From Bacteroidales bacterium (GTDB lineage Bacteria > Bacteroidota > Bacteroidia > Bacteroidales > F082), in assembly GCA_024762735.1 (NCBI GenBank), contig JANTGU010000011.1, positions 1 to 18,443 of the forward strand: a stretch of 18,443 nt of DNA. The letters are read 5' to 3'. The notes beneath the pieces are model-generated. The model saw only the letters and a list, made by a program, of their open reading frames with translations, was not told the origin of the DNA and made no database searches. Made by a program: the position numbers and the translations under genes. Positions 13,163-18,443 of this stretch are shown here, in pieces. The first letter of the stretch is position 1. Every line of letters begins with the position of its first letter.

Positions 13163-15685
13163 TTATCGATTAGATGATTGATAGGTTTTAATCAAGGGTT
13201 GCAGCCAGTCATCGTTACGATCAACCATGTTGGAAAACTTCTGTGGTGATAGCTGTGCCGCCATCTTCCTTCCAACTTGCACCTGAAGGGTTTTGGTTTC
13301 GCGTTGGGTAAGCCCAAACTCTTTTAACAGCAATAAGTAACGAAAAGCCTGCAAACTGTTGCCGGCTGAAAGATAGTATTGCACCACTCTTTCCACATTT
13401 TCAGGGCTCCGCTGACTTTTCAAAATCTGATACTGACCCGGGGAAGTCACTCCCAATAAATCAAGCCTGTGGTCAACATAATAGGCATCAAGAGCAGCCA
13501 AACGCTCCCATACCTTTTCGTACCCCCGGGCAAACAAGTCGGCTTTTACCTTTTCATATTGCCTGATATAGGGAAAGACGAATCGATAACGATACCGGAG
13601 GCCTACAATCATTGATGTATCAAGCGGACAGTGATGATGTGACTGAATCAATTTCTGAGCGTCGTTCAGCTTCTCCAGCGCCTCCTGCCACTTGCCGGCA
13701 CGAATTCGGTTCTGAAGTACCTCCAGGTAGTTTTTTAATGAATACGCTGCATCAACACAATCCCTGTTTCCCAGCATCTCCTTAAGTTCGTTTACGAGCA
13801 CTCTTACCTCGCTGTTTTGTGCTAAAAAATATTTTTGCTGAAAATCGATAATTTGTTGATAATGCGCTTGCGCTGCCTCCATGTTGTTGGCCCACACTTC
13901 CAGTTTCGCCTTTTCAATTTCATGAAGAATAACAGGAATAGCCGTTTGTTTCATCAGGTCGTCGAGCCTTTTTATCCGGTAAGGCAAAAAGTCGTTTTGC
14001 AACCCCAGGGCTGTACTAAAATGATTCATTGCCTCATCATGTTTACCCTGATCCATCAACATTTCACCCTTTTGAATAAACTCTAAAATTAGGCCATAGG
14101 CAATTTTTTCAATCTGACTTGCAGCTTGTTTATCACCCTCCACAAAATCCTTACGCAATTGGTGATAGCTTTTAACTGCCTGCATTCGACGCAAAGCTTC
14201 ATCAATATACCCGTTGTCGAACGCCGTTCGTGCCGATTGAATGTATTGTTGGTATAACCGTTGGTAAGCTACTGATTGCAAACTAAAAATCTCTTTTTGC
14301 TGCTGGGGAGTGTATTTCAAATATCTGAACCGGTAAAAAAGATCGACCATTGCCTGGAAATTTCGGCTTGCTACCTCGCTTTTCCCCAGCTGCACCAACG
14401 ATGATTGAAACAAGGGAAGACTTCCCGAGACTCTACCGTTGTATTTATCAGCCAGCTCTTTGAATAACTGATCTGCTTTAGCAACATACCTGGTACCCAT
14501 CACCCGGTTACCGGCTCGGTAGCCTGCAGCCGCCACTTTTAAATAGGAGGTCATCATACCATCAAGCACACCGTTTAACTGAGCGGTGAAGGCAGGCTCA
14601 TCCTTTATTCCCCCAACCATTTCTGTCCACAAAGCAGCATTGTCGAGCATAATCATGGCAAAAGGATACTGCTCTGCCCGCCGATAGAGGTTTGCCTGCG
14701 CCAGAAAATCGTCAAACACCTTTTGGCAGAAGTTAAATTCACCGGAGTCCGGCTGGGTAACACTGCTACAAAGCTTTTGATAAAGAGCATCCGTTTCAGG
14801 ATCATGCACCAGGCGTGCCATCTGCTCATACGAAGAAGCCATAAAGGGTTGAAACCTGCTTTGACTGGACAAATAAGCTACTGATAACCCCGACAACTTT
14901 TTAACGATGGCTTCCGCCCCGGCATCCGTTAAACCCTGGTTCAGCCGCTTAAACGAGAGGGTCTTTTCACGGGTTCTATATCGCCCGGCTCTTGCCAACA
15001 AGGGCAACAACTTGTACGGGTCATTTTTCTTTAGATTAAGTTTATTGACCAATTGCAACTTATCAACCCAATAGAGCGCCCGGTTTACTTCAAGGTACTT
15101 TATCACCTCATCCGATTTCTTGTTTTTATTGTTTAGGATGTTGGCCAGCACCGAGCGAAACCCATAATAATGGTTGGTTACCACAGTACTCTTAACAAAG
15201 CGCCGGTACTTTGCACCCGACAGATCAAAATTTATTTGAACAGTTACCGCTCCTCCACGATATCCCGGAAGGGTAAACATAACGTTGGTGGAAGGAAAAG
15301 AGACCCAATACTGCTGCTGTAGCCTTTGATGAGCGCTTTCCGAATGCCACGTTACAGTCACTAAAGCCCTGTCAGGCATCAGCAGGGAATCAAAAGCAAA
15401 ATCTCTGAAAAACCTGTCGCCTGACAGCGAGACATCCTGCCAGGATATTTTTACTCCCTGATTGGTATTTTCGATAAACTGCTTAAAGGAAACAGTTACA
15501 TGCAGACTGTTGATGTTTTTTTCGTTGTTGATGGATAGCGTTGAAAACACCAGGTGATAGTTGGCGCTATCGCTCACCGACTCGTGGGTCAAATCTACTG
15601 TTTCAAGCGTAACATGATTCTGACCCATCAGCGAAAGGAAAAGCCATCCTGACAAAAGAAAAAGTAAAGAAATCCTTTTTTTCAA
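13163..15685 (-). CDS. Large exported TPR-like protein, uncharacterised, TTG start
   Basis: I do not recognise a named family for this 840-residue product. Residues 1-22 are a signal peptide (MKKR, a hydrophobic core, then GQ), so it acts outside the cytoplasm. Residues about 25-165 are beta-rich. From about 170 to the end it is almost all helical, with TPR-like helix pairs near 475-510, 535-568 (EFIQKGEMLMDQGKHDEAM), 586-620 and 648-680. There are five Cys (306, 320, 643, 686 and none near the start are paired obviously). The only start giving a normal signal peptide is TTG at 15685; no in-frame ATG lies upstream, and the first downstream ATG (Met20) would destroy the signal peptide. A TATTTTTG box ends 19 bp before the TTG. 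A scaffold in envelope assembly or secretion is only a guess. Confidence 0.82.
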   Translation of the reverse strand: MKKRISLLFLLSGWLFLSLMGQNHVTLETVDLTHESVSDSANYHLVFSTLSINNEKNINSLHVTVSFKQFIENTNQGVKISWQDVSLSGDRFFRDFAFDSLLMPDRALVTVTWHSESAHQRLQQQYWVSFPSTNVMFTLPGYRGGAVTVQINFDLSGAKYRRFVKSTVVTNHYYGFRSVLANILNNKNKKSDEVIKYLEVNRALYWVDKLQLVNKLNLKKNDPYKLLPLLARAGRYRTREKTLSFKRLNQGLTDAGAEAIVKKLSGLSVAYLSSQSRFQPFMASSYEQMARLVHDPETDALYQKLCSSVTQPDSGEFNFCQKVFDDFLAQANLYRRAEQYPFAMIMLDNAALWTEMVGGIKDEPAFTAQLNGVLDGMMTSYLKVAAAGYRAGNRVMGTRYVAKADQLFKELADKYNGRVSGSLPLFQSSLVQLGKSEVASRNFQAMVDLFYRFRYLKYTPQQQKEIFSLQSVAYQRLYQQYIQSARTAFDNGYIDEALRRMQAVKSYHQLRKDFVEGDKQAASQIEKIAYGLILEFIQKGEMLMDQGKHDEAMNHFSTALGLQNDFLPYRIKRLDDLMKQTAIPVILHEIEKAKLEVWANNMEAAQAHYQQIIDFQQKYFLAQNSEVRVLVNELKEMLGNRDCVDAAYSLKNYLEVLQNRIRAGKWQEALEKLNDAQKLIQSHHHCPLDTSMIVGLRYRYRFVFPYIRQYEKVKADLFARGYEKVWERLAALDAYYVDHRLDLLGVTSPGQYQILKSQRSPENVERVVQYYLSAGNSLQAFRYLLLLKEFGLTQRETKTLQVQVGRKMAAQLSPQKFSNMVDRNDDWLQPLIKTYQSSNR

Positions 15686-15704
15686 TATCCTGCACTTTGG
15701 ACGG

Positions 15705-15712
15705 CAAAAATA
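15705..15712 (-). promoter_or_regulatory. -7 promoter box (TATTTTTG) for the TPR-like gene
   Basis: The minus strand reads TATTTTTG, matching TAnnTTTG, with TTG about 17 bp further upstream. It implies a very short leader before the TTG start at 15685 and supports that start. Confidence 0.5.
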
Positions 15713-15751
15713 GAAAAAGCCGTTGAAACCAATGGTAAAAAACTGTTAAAG

Positions 15752-16258
15752 TTAATTGGTTTTATAGGCATACTTTACCTGGCTAAGCTCCTTGTTGGCA
15801 TGGACAATTTTTTGCTTGAGGTTCTCCTTATAACTTACGAGCTTATTCATTAAAGATTCATCTCCCAGCGCCATCATTTGGGTAGCAAGAATGGCCGCAT
15901 TTAAAGCACCGTTGATACCCACCGTTGCCACCGGAATTCCCGGAGGCATTTGTACGATAGCCAACAAAGCATCCATGCCATCCAGTGTGGCATTGATAGG
16001 CACTCCAATAACCGGCAGGGTTGTCATGGAGGCTATTACTCCAGGAAGGTGAGCAGCCATACCCGCCCCGGCAATAATAACTTTTATACCTCGCTGTGCT
16101 GAATCTTTGGCAAATTGTTCTACTGCTTCAGGGGTACGATGTGCCGAAAGGGCATTCATCTCGAAAGGAATTTTCATCTCCTCGAAAAAAAGGGCTGCTT
16201 TCTCCATTACCTTAAGGTCGGAGGTACTACCCATGATAATACTAACAACAGGATTCAT
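15752..16258 (-). CDS. purE: N5-carboxyaminoimidazole ribonucleotide mutase PurE (class I)
   Basis: The 168-residue product moves the carboxyl group from N5-CAIR to C4, giving CAIR in de novo purine synthesis. Family marks are IIMGSTSDLKVM (7-18), the catalytic His40 in NALSAHRTPEA (35-45), AGAGMAAHLPGV (63-74), GVPINATLDGMDALLAIVQM (86-105) and PVATVGINGALNAAILA (109-125). Length is normal for a stand-alone class I PurE, which needs PurK for its substrate; purK is not in the window. The ATG at 16258 follows a -7 box within 15 bp and lies divergent to the membrane-protein gene. Confidence 0.96.
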   Translation of the reverse strand: MNPVVSIIMGSTSDLKVMEKAALFFEEMKIPFEMNALSAHRTPEAVEQFAKDSAQRGIKVIIAGAGMAAHLPGVIASMTTLPVIGVPINATLDGMDALLAIVQMPPGIPVATVGINGALNAAILATQMMALGDESLMNKLVSYKENLKQKIVHANKELSQVKYAYKTN

Positions 16259-16272
16259 AGCTATTTTTTTGC

Positions 16273-16280
16273 CAAAGATA
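16273..16280 (-). promoter_or_regulatory. -7 promoter box (TATCTTTG) for purE
   Basis: The minus strand reads TATCTTTG, matching TAnnTTTG, ending 15 bp before the purE ATG. The nearest TTTG upstream is only 10 bp away, so no good -33 is seen. No PurR-type palindrome is obvious. Confidence 0.45.
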
Positions 16281-16396
16281 ATGGTAAAATCAAAATAAGG
16301 ATAACCCTTTTGGCATTTTAAAAAAAAAGTCGCCGATGATAAAAAGATAACTCATGATATTTCACCCGCAATTTCAGTTCGTCCACTAATAATGCC

Positions 16397-16404
16397 TATA
16401 TTTG
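16397..16404 (+). promoter_or_regulatory. -7 promoter box (TATATTTG) for the membrane protein and aminotransferase
   Basis: TATATTTG matches TAnnTTTG and lies 39 bp before the ATG at 16444, implying a leader of about 30 nt. No exact -33 TTTG is visible. Confidence 0.5.
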
Positions 16405-16443
16405 AACCTCGGCAGAAGTTAATTTTTATGAACCTGTTTATAC

Positions 16444-16815
16444 ATGATTAAACGATCTGACATACTATTTATAGCAGGAGTTCTGCTCTTGTTTTTGCCA
16501 TTTTTCATGAGTGAAGAACTTTATAGTTTCTATACTCACTTGAATCATATTCATGGCTTTTTGATGGCCTTTATCAAATTTGCTATTTTAGCCACCTTAG
16601 GAGAAGTTATTGGACTTCGGATCAAAACCGGGAAATACACGCAACCCGGTTTTGGTTTTTTACCACGAGCCGTTGTGTGGGGTTTTCTGGGGATTAGCAT
16701 CACTTTTTTAATGCCTCCTGATTTCAAAGTACTTTTTGCAGCCCTGACGGTCATTGTACTGGTCGTCATTTTAGCCCTGGCCAACATGAAAAAATTAAAA
16801 ACCCAAACAGCTTAA
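16444..16815 (+). CDS. Small integral membrane protein, possibly internally deleted
   Basis: The 123-residue product has about four membrane segments (7-24, 38-58, 72-90 and 95-115) and a short basic tail, so it is an inner-membrane protein. Residues 1-83, with LATLGEVIGLRIKTGKYTQP (49-68) and FLPRAVVWGFLG (72-83), look like the N-terminal half of a Bacteroidota membrane family that I remember as about 220 residues. Residues 84-114, with ITFLMPPDFKVLFAAL (86-101), look like its C-terminal end. The two halves join directly, as if about 100 residues had been removed in frame. That comparison is from memory. Function is unknown. The aminotransferase starts 10 bp after its stop, so they are likely one operon. 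Confidence 0.82.
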   Translation: MIKRSDILFIAGVLLLFLPFFMSEELYSFYTHLNHIHGFLMAFIKFAILATLGEVIGLRIKTGKYTQPGFGFLPRAVVWGFLGISITFLMPPDFKVLFAALTVIVLVVILALANMKKLKTQTA

Positions 16816-16825
16816 ATATATTATT

Positions 16826-18145
16826 ATGAGAAAAACACCCATAGATTTTAACGTTGTAAATGATAAAATAAAGGAGAGCGGACTGGACTCGGTAGGAACC
16901 GGAACCATTCGCGAGATTAAAAAGTTAATCGATGAAATTGAATCTGCCACGGGCAAAAAATACATTCGTATGGAAATGGGCGTTCCGGGACTACCCCCTG
17001 CACCTGTTGGCGTCAACGCGCAAATAAAAGCCCTCGAGGAAGGGGTAGCAGCCATCTACCCAAACATTCAGGGATTGGAAGTGTTAAAAGAGGAAGCGTC
17101 AAGGTTTATCAAGCTTTTTATGGATGTGGACATCGATCCTTCCGGTTGCGTACCTACCGTGGGCTCGATGCAAGGTGGCTTTGCGGCCTTTTTAACCCTC
17201 AGTCGTATTGACAAAAACAAGGATACGACCCTGTTTATCGATCCCGGGTTTCCTGTGCACAAAATGCAACACAAGGTGCTCGACATCAAATACGAGAGCT
17301 TTGACGTTTACAACTATCGTGGTGACAAGTTACGTGAAAAACTGGAGTCTTACTTTAAAACGGGGAAAATTCACTCGGTGCTGTACTCCAACCCCAACAA
17401 CCCATCGTGGATTTGCTTTACGGACGATGAGTTACGAACCATCGGGGAACTGGCCAACCAGTACGGGGTTGTTATTTTAGAAGACCTGGCCTATTTCGGG
17501 ATGGACTTCCGGAAAGGTTATGACAAGCCCGGCGAACCACCCTTCCAACCCACAGTAGCCAAATACACCGACAACTATATTTTGTTTATCTCCAGCAGCA
17601 AAATTTTTAGCTACGCCGGCGAACGCATTGGCATCATGGCGCTGTCGGACACCTTGTTCAATGCACATTATCCCGACCTAAAACGTTATTATGTAAACGA
17701 CAAGCTTGGATATTCGCTTATTTTCGGAACCTTGTACCCCTTGAGCTCTGGCACATCGCATTCGGCTCAATATGCCCTGGCGGCTATGCTCAAAGCTGCC
17801 AACGATGGCACGTTTAACTTTGTGGAATACGTGAAAGAGTACGGCCGGAAAGCACACGAGATGAAACGAATATTTACCGAAAACGGATTTAAGATCGTGT
17901 ACGACACTGATGTTAACGAGCCCATTGCCGACGGTTTTTACTTTACCTTCAGCTATCCGGGGATGGATGCCGAACAATTGCTTAACGAGTTAATTTATTA
18001 TGGCGTAAGTGCCATCTCGTTGCTTATTACGGGCAGCGAACGCAAAGAGGGCATCAGAGCCTGTACTTCGCTTGTTCAAAGCGATCAATTTGGTGATTTG
18101 GAACAACGGTTGCAACAGTTCCACCAGGATCACCAGACGGAGTAA
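16826..18145 (+). CDS. PLP-dependent aminotransferase, class I/II
   Basis: The 439-residue product has the fold type I aminotransferase pattern: YPNIQGLEVLKEEASRF near the N-terminus (78-94), SNPNNPSW with Asn192 (188-195), EDLAYFGMD with Asp220 and Tyr223 (219-227), SSSKIFSYAGERIG with the PLP lysine Lys259 (256-269) and Arg267. All cofactor-binding residues are present. It transfers an amino group between an amino acid and a 2-oxo acid in the cytoplasm, but the substrate cannot be read from the motifs. It is somewhat longer than aspartate aminotransferase. It follows the small membrane protein by 10 bp and is followed by a spacer with a terminator at 18326-18351. Confidence 0.93.
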   Translation: MRKTPIDFNVVNDKIKESGLDSVGTGTIREIKKLIDEIESATGKKYIRMEMGVPGLPPAPVGVNAQIKALEEGVAAIYPNIQGLEVLKEEASRFIKLFMDVDIDPSGCVPTVGSMQGGFAAFLTLSRIDKNKDTTLFIDPGFPVHKMQHKVLDIKYESFDVYNYRGDKLREKLESYFKTGKIHSVLYSNPNNPSWICFTDDELRTIGELANQYGVVILEDLAYFGMDFRKGYDKPGEPPFQPTVAKYTDNYILFISSSKIFSYAGERIGIMALSDTLFNAHYPDLKRYYVNDKLGYSLIFGTLYPLSSGTSHSAQYALAAMLKAANDGTFNFVEYVKEYGRKAHEMKRIFTENGFKIVYDTDVNEPIADGFYFTFSYPGMDAEQLLNELIYYGVSAISLLITGSERKEGIRACTSLVQSDQFGDLEQRLQQFHQDHQTE

Positions 18146-18238
18146 GGTTTTCTATTGATTAACAGGATTCTTTGTTCCTGAGGCAGACAACGGACAGGCT
18201 AACGAAATGAAAACAAATGCCCGTCCACCATACCTCAA

Positions 18239-18309
18239 TACAATTTACCTCCGTTATCACTGCGGTAAATCACTCGGTATGACCTTCGTTTATTTGGAGG
18301 TGAATTGTA
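18239..18309. repeat. Long-armed inverted repeat downstream of the aminotransferase
   Basis: TACAATTTACCTCC (18239-18252) pairs with GGAGGTGAATTGTA (18296-18309) over 14 positions with one T-G position and a 43-nt loop. It begins 94 bp after the aminotransferase stop and ends 17 bp before the terminator stem, so it could be part of the 3' untranslated RNA, a small RNA, or a mobile-element remnant. Confidence 0.55.
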
Positions 18310-18325
18310 ATTTAGAAACCGTGTG

Positions 18326-18351
18326 TCGGGTCATCCCGAGTGGTTTTTTTT
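18326..18351 (+). terminator. Probable rho-independent terminator
   Basis: TCGGG (18326-18330) and CCCGA (18335-18339) form a short GC-rich stem with a 4-nt loop. GTGG and then eight T residues (18344-18351) follow on the plus strand. It would end transcription of the membrane protein-aminotransferase unit, about 180 bp after the stop. Confidence 0.65.
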
Positions 18352-18443
18352 GACGTCAGGAAGAAAAAAATGTATCGTGGGATGTGAGCGGGAGTACAAT
18401 TACTCCTTTGATAAAAAAAATACGAGAAGCAGAATAACGCATC

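Larger units (their letters stand above)
18146..18443. other. 3' spacer with stem-loops, no gene seen
   Basis: The 298 bp to the window edge hold a long-armed stem-loop (18239-18309), a terminator (18326-18351) and a 6-bp hairpin (18391-18406). No open frame of note is present. Confidence 0.6.

Noticed and set aside
15726..15762. Inverted repeat AAACCAAT/ATTGGTTT overlapping the purE stop
   Set aside because: It is AT-rich, has a long loop and no T run after it, so it is not supported as a terminator.

Overview
The window looks like chromosomal DNA of a Bacteroidota bacterium, most likely Bacteroidales/Marinilabiliales-like; the exact lineage is inference. Three things point there. Several gene families are typical of the phylum: a DUF4251 protein, a DHOD-like flavoprotein, a PD40 propeller lipoprotein and a secreted multi-module protein with a poly-Gly linker. 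Gene starts lack Shine-Dalgarno sequences and have AT-rich leaders. Eight gene starts are preceded by a TAnnTTTG box, the Bacteroidota -7 promoter element. I see no tRNA, rRNA, CRISPR array, insertion sequence, phage or known defence system. This is mainly a housekeeping region with AT-rich intergenic spacers that carry repeats and hairpins.

Layout. Positions 1-674 (minus) hold the N-terminal part of a secreted protein. A spacer follows with ten copies of an 8-bp tandem repeat (893-972). Then, on the minus strand, come a YjbQ-family protein (1000-1410) and a mitochondrial-type citrate synthase (1481-2785), separated by a good terminator. Positions 2786-3539 hold the citrate synthase leader, with two inverted repeats, and a probable decayed coding stretch. 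Next are a DHOD-like flavoprotein lacking the catalytic-Cys motif (3540-4529, minus) and a structured spacer with a 31-bp palindrome, GC-rich hairpins and a nested terminator. The terminator ends an mrp-nifU Fe-S operon (4927-6242, minus).

A divergent promoter region leads to plus-strand genes: a PD40 lipoprotein (6413-7525), then a compact run of a ProX-type tRNA deacylase, arginine deiminase and NAD-dependent DNA ligase (7605-11468). The minus strand follows with a DUF4251 protein, PepE dipeptidase, a hairpin-rich spacer, an 840-residue TPR-like exported protein starting at TTG, and PurE. A second divergent promoter region separates PurE from a plus-strand pair: a small membrane protein, possibly an internally deleted family member, and a class I/II aminotransferase. 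The window ends in a structured 3' spacer with a terminator.

Functional links are modest. Mrp and NifU belong together in Fe-S cluster carriage. Citrate synthase, arginine deiminase, PepE and the aminotransferase are central carbon and amino-acid metabolism. LigA and PurE are replication and purine synthesis. I do not see a multi-gene new system. The most unusual items are the DHOD-like protein, the apparent in-frame deletion in the membrane protein, the large uncharacterised TPR protein, the dyads ahead of citrate synthase and pepE, and the structured or repetitive spacers.
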